Shown here piece by piece: positions 1 to 8,473 of a DNA stretch of 36,344 bases. This DNA comes from JBGTIS01 sp041745535 (GTDB lineage: Bacteria > Bacteroidota > Bacteroidia > Cytophagales > Cyclobacteriaceae). Under the pieces are notes generated by a model, which was not told the origin of the DNA, searched no databases, and worked only from the letters and a program-made list of their open reading frames with translations. Within the stretch, counting starts at the first letter, position 1. Each line of letters opens with the position of its first letter. Made by a program: the position numbers and the translations under genes. The DNA is taken from assembly GCA_041745535.1 (NCBI GenBank), contig JBGTIS010000070.1:1-36344 (forward strand), in the 5' to 3' direction.

Positions 1-519
1 CAGGATGATGATGATGATAATGATGGTATTTTAACCCTGAAAGAAGACATTAATAAAGATGGCAATGCGGCCAATGATGATACCGATGGAGATGATATTC
101 CTGATTATCTGGATGCGGACGATGATAATGATGGAAAATTAACAAATAATGAATTCAACAGTAACGATCTCACTGCTGATGATTGCGACAATGATTTAAC
201 TCCCGACTACCTGGATCCGGATAATTGTGGGGTAGTACCTGACGAAGGGTTCTCTCCCAACAACGATGGTATCAGCGATGGCTGGCAAATCAAAGGAATT
301 GAAGATTATCCTAATAACCAGGTAAAGGTGTTTAACCGGTGGGGAAATCTGGTGTATCAAACCAAGGGCTATAATAACAACGACAATGCCTGGATTGGTC
401 AGGCAAATGGCAGGTTGCTGATTGGCGATAGTGATGTGCCCGATGGTACTTACTTTTATGTGGTTGACCTGGGTGATAACAGCAAACCACTCAGCGGATA
501 CATAGTTTTGAAACGATAA
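1..519 (+). CDS. C-terminal part of secreted protein with TSP3-like repeats and gliding-motility (CHU_C) domain
   Basis: The gene is cut by the left edge; 172 codons are visible in frame 1 up to the TAA at 517-519. The first ~75 residues are very rich in Asp, Asn and Gly in spaced DxDxDG-type motifs (such as DADDDNDGKLT), resembling thrombospondin type 3 calcium-binding repeats. After a short Cys-containing linker comes FSPNNDGISDGW, then KVFNRWGNLVYQTKGYNN and a PDGTYFYVVDLGD stretch. That is the pattern of the gliding motility-associated C-terminal domain, a type-B sorting signal for the type IX secretion system. The mature protein is therefore expected at or beyond the cell surface. PorP/SprF follows 30 bases downstream, a common pairing in Bacteroidota. 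The function of the missing N-terminal part is unknown. Confidence 0.9.
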   Translation, partial: QDDDDDNDGILTLKEDINKDGNAANDDTDGDDIPDYLDADDDNDGKLTNNEFNSNDLTADDCDNDLTPDYLDPDNCGVVPDEGFSPNNDGISDGWQIKGIEDYPNNQVKVFNRWGNLVYQTKGYNNNDNAWIGQANGRLLIGDSDVPDGTYFYVVDLGDNSKPLSGYIVLKR

Positions 520-549
520 TTTAATTCTGAACAGAAAAAAAAGAATTTC

Positions 550-1470
550 ATGAACATAAAATTTCTACAGGCACTATTAACAGCGGCTATTTTGAGCATG
601 GGGCAACAGGCCTTAAGCCAGCAGCAGGTTATGTTTACGCAGTATATGTTTAACGGACTGGCCATTAATCCGGCGTATGCGGGAAGTCATGAAGCAGTAA
701 GTATGACCGCCCTCGGAAGGCAACAATGGGTGGGCATGGAGGGTGCGCCCAGTACCCAAACTTTTTCTGTCCATGCGCCCATCAAAGAAAAGAAAATAGC
801 ATTAGGATTTCTATTTTTACACGATAAAATCGGGATTACGGAACAAAACGGATTATATGCTTCCTATGCGTATCGGATTCAGTTTCCCAAAGGTGGAAAA
901 CTGGCCCTGGGCCTGCAAGCCGGAGCTACCAATTACGCGGCAAGCTTCAGCAAAGTTTCCCAAAGCGACCCCACTTTTATGGGGGGTGATGTGAATGAAT
1001 TTCATCCTAACGTTGGATTTGGGGCTTATTACAGTACCAAACGGTTTTATGCCGGTTTGTCTTTGCCTCAAATGCTCAACACAGCTTTCGACTCCGACAA
1101 TCCAGACTCGGATTCTAAAATGATCAGGCATTATTTTATTACAGCAGGCTATGTACTGGACCTGAACGAACATTTAAAACTGAAACCCAACCTGTTGGTA
1201 AAAGCTGTGGAAGGCGCACCGGTAGAATTTGATGTAAATCTGAGTTTACTCATCAATGAAATTTTCTGGGTTGGCGGTTCCTGGCGTTCGTTTGATTCAT
1301 TTGATGCCATCTTCCAGTTTAATCTGAACAATCGGTTTCAGGTAGGTTATGCCTACGATTTTGCTACTACCACAGAACTTAGCCGGGTAAATGCCGGTTC
1401 GCATGAAATTATGCTGAACTACCGTATTCCCACTAAAAGAAATAAAATAATTACACCAAGGTATTTTTAA
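550..1470 (+). CDS. PorP/SprF family type IX secretion system outer-membrane protein
   Basis: The protein has 306 aa with a signal peptide at residues 1-23 or so (hydrophobic core followed by ALSQQQ). Near residue 30 it carries the family hallmark FTQYMFNGLAINPAYAG, followed by RQQWVGMEGAPSTQ and a run of alternating amphipathic segments typical of a beta-barrel of the PorP/SprF family. SprF in Flavobacterium is needed for surface export of its partner adhesin. The partner here is probably the CHU_C protein ending just upstream. The gene lies between that protein and an OmpA-type protein on the same strand with gaps of 30 and about 20 bases, so the three are probably co-transcribed. The ATG at 550 is the obvious start because the signal peptide begins there. 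Which paralogue it is within the family cannot be told. Confidence 0.93.
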   Translation: MNIKFLQALLTAAILSMGQQALSQQQVMFTQYMFNGLAINPAYAGSHEAVSMTALGRQQWVGMEGAPSTQTFSVHAPIKEKKIALGFLFLHDKIGITEQNGLYASYAYRIQFPKGGKLALGLQAGATNYAASFSKVSQSDPTFMGGDVNEFHPNVGFGAYYSTKRFYAGLSLPQMLNTAFDSDNPDSDSKMIRHYFITAGYVLDLNEHLKLKPNLLVKAVEGAPVEFDVNLSLLINEIFWVGGSWRSFDSFDAIFQFNLNNRFQVGYAYDFATTTELSRVNAGSHEIMLNYRIPTKRNKIITPRYF

Positions 1471-1490
1471 TAAGACTAGCATTGAAAGTT

Positions 1491-3692
1491 ATGAAGTTTG
1501 TTCAACTAATTTTCTGGGTAATACTGATTTGCCCTTACTTACTTTCCGCACAAAACAGATTCGTTAAATCAGGCGATAAGCAGTTTGAAAAAATGGCTTT
1601 TACCCGTGCGCTTTCATACTATCTGAAAGCCTACGAAAAAGATACTTCCCGGCAGGAGGTTGCATTGAAAATCGCTGAAAGTTTTATGAAGTTAAACGAT
1701 CCTGTTAAGGCAGAAAGCTGGTATGCGAAAGGTATAGAGAATCCACGCAAAGCTTCGGCAGAGAACAAATTTCATTACGCTGAAGCATTGAGCAGTAACG
1801 GAAAGTATGAAGAGGCCAAAAAGTGGTACCTGATTTATAGTAAGGAAGTCGGTGATGAAGACCGAGTGAAGCACAAAATCAAAGGCATTGAAAACCAGCA
1901 GGCTTTTTACAAAAATGCCAATTTCGTAAAGATTGCTGAGGTGAGCTTTAACTCCCCACAAGCCGATTTTTCGCCGGCCTTTTATGATACAACGCTGGTA
2001 TTCGTTTCGTCCCGCGACCTGCGGGAAGATGATTTCGCGTGGGACGATTCTCATTATCTTGATTTGTACCAGGTTAATAAAAACGGAAATATCATTGACA
2101 AATTTGACGATAAAATCAATTCTAAATTCCACGAAGGTCCTTTGGTATTTTTTAACCGAAACAATAAAATAATTTTTACCCGCAATAATTTCCTTAACAA
2201 CAAATTTGGAAAAAGCAGCAAAGGGGTTAATAAATTAAAAATGTTTTATGCTGAAAAGCAACCCGATGGTAACTGGGGCGAACTTATCCCTTTGCCCTTT
2301 AACAGCGACGAATATTCGGTAGGGCATCCGGCAATCAGCATCGATGGTTCTGTGCTGTATTTTGCCAGCGATATGCCCGGAGGCCAGGGCGGTACTGACC
2401 TGTACAAAAGCGAATTTAAAGACGGGCAGTGGCAAAAGCCGGTTAATTTAGGTAGCCACATTAATACGGAAGGCGAAGAAATGTTTCCTTTCCTGTTAAA
2501 CGATCAGGAGCTTTACTTCGCCAGTAATGGCCATGAAGGATTGGGTGGATTAGATCTGCAGGGTGTTAACCTCGGCAAAGGACCTGATGCAGAAATTGTA
2601 AATCTTGGAGCACCCATCAATACCAAACTGGATGATTTTGGCATGATCATTAATCAGGATGGGCGCTCCGGTTATTTTTCCAGCAACCGAGAAAATGGTA
2701 CGGGTAACGACGATATTTACCAGTTCACCGCTACGAAATCGCTTTTAATTAGCCCAATGGTAAAAGGCATTGTAAAAGACAAACAGGACGGAACAGCCAT
2801 CGCCAGGGCTAACGTTTCGTTATCCGATGAGAAAGGGAAAACTGTTGCCACGGTTCTCACTGAAAAAGACGGTAGTTTTTCTTTCCCGGTAGAATTACAG
2901 CGTAACTATACTTTGGTAGCGCGGCAGGAAAAATATTTTGATGAAAAAACCAGCTTTTCCACCGTTAGTACTCAGGAGCGAACAGAATGGGAGAGCAGCA
3001 TCTTACTTTTAAAAGATTATGGTTTTTCTCTGGTAGGTCTCATCTCAGAAAACCATTCTAAAGCGCCAATAAAAGACGTAAAAATTGAAGTGATTGATAA
3101 CATGACGGGCGAAAAAGTAATGGAAGGCGTTACCGATGGCTCAGGTACGTTCCGGTATCCTATTACCAACAAAAAACTAAATGATAGAATCAGCTACCAG
3201 ATCAAACTGAGCAAAGAAGGATATCTGGGCAAATCGGCTGTTTTTAATGATAAACTTGCTCAACCAGGCGAAATCAGTCTTCATAAGGTATTAAATATCA
3301 ATCTGGATAAAATTGATGTAGGTACCGATATTGGCAAACTCATCGATGTGCAGCCTATTTATTTTGACCTGGGCAAATCCACTATCAGACCCGATGCGGC
3401 TTTGGAATTGGATAAAATTGTCAAGATTATGCGGGAAAATCCCAGTATACAAATTGAGCTGGGTTCTCATACCGATGCCAGGGGAAGTGCGGCTTCTAAC
3501 ATGTCGTTATCCGACAAAAGAGCAAAAGCTTCTGCCAAATATGTGATTTCGAAAGGTGTTAACGAAAACCGAATTATTGGAAAAGGTTATGGCGAATCTC
3601 TGATTATTAACCGTTGTGCCGATGGCATAAAATGTTCGGAACCAGAGCATCAGGAAAACAGAAGAACTGAATTTAAAATCACGAAACTTTGA
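1491..3692 (+). CDS. PorE-like OmpA family protein (TPR, PD40 propeller, carboxypeptidase-regulatory-like, OmpA C-terminal)
   Basis: The protein has 733 aa from ATG 1491; a TTG three codons upstream (1482) is the alternative. A signal peptide (ends ...LLSAQ) is followed by TPR-like helices (about 25-130). PD40/WD40-like propeller blades follow (about 175-420; repeated FASDMPGGQGGTDLY-, FASNGHEGLGGLDL- and FSSNRENGTGNDDIY-type motifs), then two carboxypeptidase-regulatory-like beta domains (about 425-610). The C-terminal OmpA domain (about 620-733) has IYFDLGKSTIRPDA and a SHTDARGS motif that in this family contacts peptidoglycan. This order matches PorE of Porphyromonas gingivalis, which ties the type IX secretion machinery to the cell wall, and the OmpA partners encoded next to PorP/SprF genes. 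The position directly after PorP/SprF supports that role. Location would be the periplasm, attached to the wall. Confidence 0.92.
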   Translation: MKFVQLIFWVILICPYLLSAQNRFVKSGDKQFEKMAFTRALSYYLKAYEKDTSRQEVALKIAESFMKLNDPVKAESWYAKGIENPRKASAENKFHYAEALSSNGKYEEAKKWYLIYSKEVGDEDRVKHKIKGIENQQAFYKNANFVKIAEVSFNSPQADFSPAFYDTTLVFVSSRDLREDDFAWDDSHYLDLYQVNKNGNIIDKFDDKINSKFHEGPLVFFNRNNKIIFTRNNFLNNKFGKSSKGVNKLKMFYAEKQPDGNWGELIPLPFNSDEYSVGHPAISIDGSVLYFASDMPGGQGGTDLYKSEFKDGQWQKPVNLGSHINTEGEEMFPFLLNDQELYFASNGHEGLGGLDLQGVNLGKGPDAEIVNLGAPINTKLDDFGMIINQDGRSGYFSSNRENGTGNDDIYQFTATKSLLISPMVKGIVKDKQDGTAIARANVSLSDEKGKTVATVLTEKDGSFSFPVELQRNYTLVARQEKYFDEKTSFSTVSTQERTEWESSILLLKDYGFSLVGLISENHSKAPIKDVKIEVIDNMTGEKVMEGVTDGSGTFRYPITNKKLNDRISYQIKLSKEGYLGKSAVFNDKLAQPGEISLHKVLNINLDKIDVGTDIGKLIDVQPIYFDLGKSTIRPDAALELDKIVKIMRENPSIQIELGSHTDARGSAASNMSLSDKRAKASAKYVISKGVNENRIIGKGYGESLIINRCADGIKCSEPEHQENRRTEFKITKL

Positions 3693-3719
3693 TTTTAGGA
3701 ATAAATACAATACGTTAAT

Positions 3720-5186
3720 TTATGTGCTTAATTCCTGGGGTTCAGACACGCGGTTAGGAATTATGATTACAAACTTAGTTCCTTTTCCGCAAATAGATTC
3801 CAGTACAATTTTGCCATTTAACTTGGCCACAGCTTCTTTGGCAATGTATAAACCCAAACCGGCACCTTCACTTATTTCAGAACCCCGGTAAAACATTTCA
3901 AATATTTTTGAAAGATTTTTATTGTCAATTCCAATGCCATTGTCCTTTATGGTAATAGACATTGTTTTTGAGACATTCACCTCAATATCAATGAAGCTCA
4001 GCGTTTTATGAGTATCCCGATACCGGATGGCATTTGAAATCAGGTTAACCCAAACCTGCCTGATCATTTGATAGTCTGCTTCGGCAATTTTGAGCGGCCC
4101 TAATTTCAGATGTATAACTCTGTCCTTTTCCTGTGCCAGTAGTTCATCAGAAACATCTTTTGCCATTTCATGCATGTTAACAGTTGTTTTCTCCATTCCT
4201 TTGCGGCCCATGCGGGAGAATTCCAGCAGATCATCTATCAAATTCCTCATTTTCAGCGCACTGTTAATAATAATGTCAAGCACTTCATTGCCGGCCGTGT
4301 CCAGTTTATCGCCATGATCTTCCTGTACAATATTGGCATATCCGGTAATATGTCGCAATGGAGCTCTCAAGTCATGAGAAACGGAATAAGAAAAAGCTTC
4401 CAGCTCTTTATTAGCCAATTCCAATTGTGTAGTACGTTCTATAACACGCTGCTCTAACTCGTTATTCAGGCGCTGGATATCAAATTCTGCCTGCTTTTGT
4501 TCTGTAATGTCGATGTTCATGCCCACCCAACCATAAATTTTGTCGTTGCGTAAGGGTACAGCGCGGACAATGTGCCAACGCCACTCTCTGTTGATGTCTT
4601 TCACACGGTATTCTGTGGTAAATAAAACATCTTCCTTAATGACCGCTTGCCACTCTTTTACTACCCGGTGTTTGTCTTCAGGGTGGAGTAGTTCCAGCCA
4701 TCCTTCACGCCTCCATTGTTCATTTGTCTGACCAGTAAAAGCTCCCCAGGTGGAGGAAGCTTCAATCGTACCATCAGCTTTCGCGAAGAGATATTCACCG
4801 ACCCATTGATTTTTATTGCTATTAATAAAATGATGAATTGATGTGACTATTCTCTCTCGATCATCAGGGTGAATGCGCTCTTCCCACCAGTTACTGTCGC
4901 CTATTATTTCATTAGTATTATAACCAAACATCAAACTTGACCCATCGTTCCGCCAAACAGAGTTAGTTTCAAAACACCAATCATATATCGCGTCATTAGT
5001 GGCATTCACAATCCGTTCGAAACGTTGCTCACTTTCTATTAAAACCTTTTCGGCTAATTTGCGCTGGGTGATATCACGGTTTGAAGAAACCACACCAATT
5101 CTTTGTCCATTGCTGCCTTTAATTAATGAAACAGAGGAATGCACCTGAATGTGCTCACCATTTTTGTTTTTTTTGGGATATTTCAC
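3720..5186 (-). CDS. Sensor histidine kinase, 3' part of a broken ethylene-receptor-like kinase gene
   Basis: This is an open stretch of 488 codons from a GTG, but that GTG lies inside a PAS domain and is unlikely to be the original start. The protein reads as the end of one PAS/PAC (to ITQRKLAEKVL, about residue 45), a further PAS_3 region with HPDDRERI and HPEDKHRV motifs, and a coiled linker ending in QRVIERTTQLELANKELEAF. HisKA follows with phospho-acceptor His271 in SVSHDLRAPLRH, then HATPase with N box NLISNAIRYRD, G1 DNGIGI and G2 GAGLGLYIAK, ending near residue 480. All kinase motifs are intact. No response-regulator gene is adjacent. Around residues 125-150 the PAS region looks fused: the first half of one PAS (YLFAKADGT) runs directly into the middle of another (STWGAFTGQTNEQW). 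The gene may still be translated but lacks its sensing membrane part. Confidence 0.85.
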   Translation of the reverse strand: MKYPKKNKNGEHIQVHSSVSLIKGSNGQRIGVVSSNRDITQRKLAEKVLIESEQRFERIVNATNDAIYDWCFETNSVWRNDGSSLMFGYNTNEIIGDSNWWEERIHPDDRERIVTSIHHFINSNKNQWVGEYLFAKADGTIEASSTWGAFTGQTNEQWRREGWLELLHPEDKHRVVKEWQAVIKEDVLFTTEYRVKDINREWRWHIVRAVPLRNDKIYGWVGMNIDITEQKQAEFDIQRLNNELEQRVIERTTQLELANKELEAFSYSVSHDLRAPLRHITGYANIVQEDHGDKLDTAGNEVLDIIINSALKMRNLIDDLLEFSRMGRKGMEKTTVNMHEMAKDVSDELLAQEKDRVIHLKLGPLKIAEADYQMIRQVWVNLISNAIRYRDTHKTLSFIDIEVNVSKTMSITIKDNGIGIDNKNLSKIFEMFYRGSEISEGAGLGLYIAKEAVAKLNGKIVLESICGKGTKFVIIIPNRVSEPQELST

Positions 5187-5867
5187 CCTGCCAGTGACCT
5201 TGTGTTAGCAATTGATTAAACATTTTGCGCCGCTTATCGTCATCAATATCAGACTTTAGTATTTCCAATCCTGATCGGCCTGCACAAGTTCAACTGGCCT
5301 TTGTCGTACAATTTTTTCCAGTGCATCCGGACTTTTAAATTCCAGGGCTTTTGGCATCACTTTTACAAGTGCCACCACTGTTCCTAATGATATACCCGCT
5401 GTAATAAATCATATAAAGACACTTAACTGGTAAGCTGGCCACCAGAACATGACAGCATCCATTAAATGGGTAAGGCCACAGGCCAGAATAAAACCAATAA
5501 AAAGTATAAACAAATTCCTGAAGGGCATACTGCTTTTTCTTCTATAAAAACAGAGCAAAAGGATAGCGGGTATGGAAAAGTAAGCCGCCCAAATGAGTAC
5601 ATCTGAAATAATATACAGCCATGTGTAAAAAGGTGCTCAATCCAGATGTTGCCCATTGATAGTCGAGTTTTGTGTATCTGGTTTTACCTGAAAAAAACTT
5701 TCTGCCCGGTGTATAATCCGCGGTGGTTGAACTTCGCCATTTTGGGCGTTTAGTTTAAGAGAAATATTGTTGATTGTATTAGTATTGTGGCTGAAGCTTT
5801 TTTCTATATAACTCACTATTAAGTACCCGGTAGACAATAGAATACTTATTATGAGTAAATACTTCAT
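5187..5867 (-). pseudogene. Decayed N-terminal ethylene-binding-like membrane domain of the adjacent histidine kinase
   Basis: Reading from ATG 5867 in the frame of the downstream kinase gives an N-terminal membrane segment (MKYLLIISILLSTGYLIVS) and a ~45-residue soluble part. An in-frame TGA (5637-5639) follows, then a three-helix membrane domain: YIISDVLIWAAYFSIP, NLFILFIGFILACGLTHLMD, a second TGA (5409-5411), and FITAGISLGTVVALVKVMP. These align by eye with plant ETR1 (YISDFFIALAYFSIP and VLCGATHLIN), and the Asp, Tyr, Cys and His counterparts of the ETR1 copper/ethylene pocket are kept. Reading then moves to another frame near 5275-5290, giving RSGLEILKSDIDDDKRR...LTQGHWQGEI, and back at an A8 run (T8 on plus, 5167-5174). 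Removing one A restores a normal PAS sequence. The missing first half of that PAS implies a deletion near 5280. Sequencing error could explain the homopolymer but hardly all the lesions. Confidence 0.82.
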
Positions 5868-6043
5868 TTAAGGGGGTCATTAAAAATAACAAGCACTAAA
5901 TAAAAATTAAAAAACTTACATAGGCAGCTGAAAATGCTATTAGTAAAGTGATATAGTGAAAAAGTTATTCGAAAAAAATAGGTGTAAATCTGTAAATGAG
6001 GCAGTTATAATAAAACAGAAAAGGTTTTGGTATAGTTTTTTTG
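5868..6043. other. AT-rich intergenic region upstream of the broken kinase
   Basis: This stretch lies between the 5' end of the broken histidine kinase and the terminator of the xyl operon. It is AT-rich and holds no convincing ORF on either strand. It must contain the original kinase promoter, but I see no clear match to the TAnnTTTG consensus on the minus strand. Confidence 0.4.
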
Positions 6044-6081
6044 AAAAAAAAGTGATGCGGGAACTCTTTTTCCGCATCACT
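6044..6081 (-). terminator. Rho-independent terminator of the xylB-xylA-ROK operon
   Basis: A perfect 10-bp stem (6051-6060 AGTGATGCGG with 6072-6081 CCGCATCACT) has an 11-base loop. On the minus strand it is followed directly by a run of eight T (plus-strand A at 6044-6051). It begins 36 bases past the ROK stop codon. Confidence 0.93.
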
Positions 6082-6116
6082 CAAATACGGTGTGTTTTTA
6101 GTTTCAATAGATGCGA

Positions 6117-7121
6117 CTACTCATCTTTTTCTGGTGCTAGTGCCTCGATATCTTCACCGCCTATTTCTTTCCAGATCAAAGCACTGGCGCCAAGAATAGC
6201 CGCGTTTTTACCTTCCAGCGCAGAAGGTAAAATTTTAACTTTGTTTCTGAAAACCTGGAACATATATTCTTCCATGTATTTTTTGGTAGGCTTGAAAAGC
6301 AAATCACCGGCTTTGGCCAGTCCGCCCAGCATGAAAATAGCTTCAGGGCTAAAAATAGCTACCATATCCGATAGTTTTTGCCCTAATATCCGGCTGGTTT
6401 CTTCGAATGCCGCTAACGCTATTTTGTCGCCTTTTCTGGCTAACTCATTAATGGTTTCGGCACTTAGCTGGTTGTAAGAGATGTCACGCAAAGGGCTTTC
6501 ATCGGTCATTTCGGCCAGCAGCCGGAAAATATTTCGTTTGATACCGGTAGCCGACACATAACTTTCCAGGCAACCCTTACGGCCCAGTCCGCAAATTCTG
6601 CCTTCCTCCACATTATGCAGAATATGCCCCATTTCACCGGCAAAGCCATCATGGCCATATACCAGTTCGCCATTGGCTACAAATCCGCTGCCCAAACCAG
6701 TTCCCAGGGTAACCAGAATAAAATCTTTCATTCCTTTGGCACCGCCATAAATCATTTCTCCAATTGCTGCCGCGTTGGCGTCGTTGGTCATGGCCATAGG
6801 CACATTGTAGAACTCTTTGAACAATTTCACCAGCGGCACCACACCACGAAAACTGAGGTTGGGCGCGTATTCAATCGTACCGGTGAAATAATTACCATTG
6901 GGGGCGCCTATACCTACGCCCACAATATTCAGTTCTTCCTTAGATTTGCTCCGAAGAATTTCTATTTCGTCGCGCAGGTATTTCAGATAAGCCGCGATAT
7001 CGCCGGGAGGTGTATGCGTGGTAAGGACGGAATGATCGCCATAATCATTGCCATCTTTATCAACAAAACCAAATTTTGTATTCGTTCCCCCAATATCAAT
7101 CCCTAAAGCTACGTCTATCAT
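6117..7121 (-). CDS. ROK family sugar kinase (glucokinase-like)
   Basis: The protein has 334 aa and is expected to be a cytoplasmic ATP-dependent sugar kinase. The N-terminal phosphate-binding motif ALGIDIGGTNTKFG is at residues 5-18, VGVGIGAPN near 68, the catalytic-type TNDANAAAIGE near 112-122 and VTLGTGLGSGFV near 137-148. The ROK zinc region is GHILHNVEEGRICGLGRKGC (ending at Cys184). The usual motif is CxCGxxGC; here Cys177 and Cys184 remain but the middle cysteine is Leu179. There is no N-terminal helix-turn-helix, so this is a kinase rather than a NagC/XylR-type repressor. It is the last gene of an apparent operon, 32 bases after xylA, and is followed by the strong terminator. The sugar is not certain: glucose is the default for this group, though the position suggests use during xylose or xylo-oligosaccharide growth. 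Confidence 0.9.
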   Translation of the reverse strand: MIDVALGIDIGGTNTKFGFVDKDGNDYGDHSVLTTHTPPGDIAAYLKYLRDEIEILRSKSKEELNIVGVGIGAPNGNYFTGTIEYAPNLSFRGVVPLVKLFKEFYNVPMAMTNDANAAAIGEMIYGGAKGMKDFILVTLGTGLGSGFVANGELVYGHDGFAGEMGHILHNVEEGRICGLGRKGCLESYVSATGIKRNIFRLLAEMTDESPLRDISYNQLSAETINELARKGDKIALAAFEETSRILGQKLSDMVAIFSPEAIFMLGGLAKAGDLLFKPTKKYMEEYMFQVFRNKVKILPSALEGKNAAILGASALIWKEIGGEDIEALAPEKDE

Positions 7122-7153
7122 ATCTTACTTTATTAAATCAGATGCATGAAATA

Positions 7154-8473
7154 TTACTTAATAAAGCGGTTGATCATACTTTCGTATAATTCTATTTTAC
7201 CGCTTATCTGTTTGGGTTCTCCATTTTTCACGGCCAGATTTCTCAAAGCTTCCAGAGAAAGCGAACCCGCCTCAAAAGCAGCGCCGTCACCCTGATCAAA
7301 CGAAGCATATCGGTCTTTTTTCATTTGTGTAAAGCTTGAGTTATCTTTGATATCCTGGGCAATCAGCAACCCTCTGGCAAAAGTATCCATTCCCGCGATA
7401 TGCGCGATAAACAGATCTTCCATATCGGTAGAAGTTCGTCGGGGTTTTGCGTCAAAGTTTAGTCCGCCCGGCGCGATGCCGCCTTTTTCCAGTACAATCA
7501 GCATGGCTTCGATGGTGTCGTACAAATCAGTTGGGAAGTAGTCGGTATCCCACCCGTTCTGGTAATCGCCGCGGTTGGCATCCATGCTGCCCAGCATATC
7601 GGCATCAGCAGCGGTTTGCAGTTCATGGCCCAGCGTATGGCCGGCCAAAGTGGCATGGTTGGTTTCTACATTCAGTTTAAAATCGTCGGCCAGTCCCTGC
7701 GCCTGTAAAAACCCGATTACCGTGGCGGCATCAAAATCGTACTGGTGCTTGCTGGGTTCGGCAGGTTTTGGTTCAATCAGGTACACACCTTTGAACCCAA
7801 TCTGACGGCCATAGTCGCGGGCTTTTCTTAAAAACTCGCCCATGTGGTCCAATTCCCGTTTCATGTTGGTATTGATGAGCGAAGCATATCCTTCTCTGCC
7901 TCCCCAGAACACATAGTTCTCTCCACCCAGTTCTACGGTAGCCTCCAGCGCTGCTTTTACCTGCGCGGCCGCATGGCACACCACCGCAAAATCAGGATTG
8001 GTAGAGGCCCCGTTCATGTATTTTGGATTAGAAAACAGGTTGGCGGTTCCCCATAATAATTTTACACCCGTATCTTTCTGGTATCCTTTCGCCATATTCA
8101 CCAGCTCTTTCAGATTTTTTTCCGATTGTTCTACCGAATCGCCTTCGGGCGCCATGTCCACATCATGGAAACAGTAATACGGGGCACCAATTTTAGTGAT
8201 GAACTCAAAAGCAGCTTCCAGTTTGTATTTGGCATCGTCGAGCGGATTGGTACCTTTGTCCCAGGGGAAAATACGGGTTCCCGGACCGAACGGGTCGGCA
8301 CCGGAGTTGCAGAAAGAGTGCCAGTAGGCAATGGCAAAACGCAGGTGATCTTTCATGGATTTTCCTGCCACCATTTTACTTTCGTCGTAAAATTTAAAGG
8401 CCAGGGGATTGTCCGATTCGCGTCCTTCGTGTTTAATTTTTTCGATTTTCGGGAAATACTTGGTATTACTCAT
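7154..8473 (-). CDS. xylA: Xylose isomerase
   Basis: The protein has 439 aa, the usual length of the long (class II) xylose isomerases. It converts D-xylose to D-xylulose in the cytoplasm using two divalent metal ions. Recognisable motifs are the active-site YCFHDVDMAPEG (His near residue 100), WGGREGY, the metal-ligand segment LIEPKPAEPSKHQYD, NVETNHATLAGHTLGHELQ, and the Asp-rich SMDANRGDYQNGWDTD, ending with the family's NFDAKPRRTSTD. The ATG at 8471-8473 overlaps the end of xylB by 8 bases, so translation of the two is probably coupled. The transcription order is xylB, xylA, ROK kinase. Confidence 0.97.
   Translation of the reverse strand: MSNTKYFPKIEKIKHEGRESDNPLAFKFYDESKMVAGKSMKDHLRFAIAYWHSFCNSGADPFGPGTRIFPWDKGTNPLDDAKYKLEAAFEFITKIGAPYYCFHDVDMAPEGDSVEQSEKNLKELVNMAKGYQKDTGVKLLWGTANLFSNPKYMNGASTNPDFAVVCHAAAQVKAALEATVELGGENYVFWGGREGYASLINTNMKRELDHMGEFLRKARDYGRQIGFKGVYLIEPKPAEPSKHQYDFDAATVIGFLQAQGLADDFKLNVETNHATLAGHTLGHELQTAADADMLGSMDANRGDYQNGWDTDYFPTDLYDTIEAMLIVLEKGGIAPGGLNFDAKPRRTSTDMEDLFIAHIAGMDTFARGLLIAQDIKDNSSFTQMKKDRYASFDQGDGAAFEAGSLSLEALRNLAVKNGEPKQISGKIELYESMINRFIK

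Noticed and set aside
5956..6477. 173-codon plus-strand ORF
   Set aside because: It overlaps the terminator and the 3' end of the ROK kinase gene on the other strand; its Ser-rich translation has no family features.
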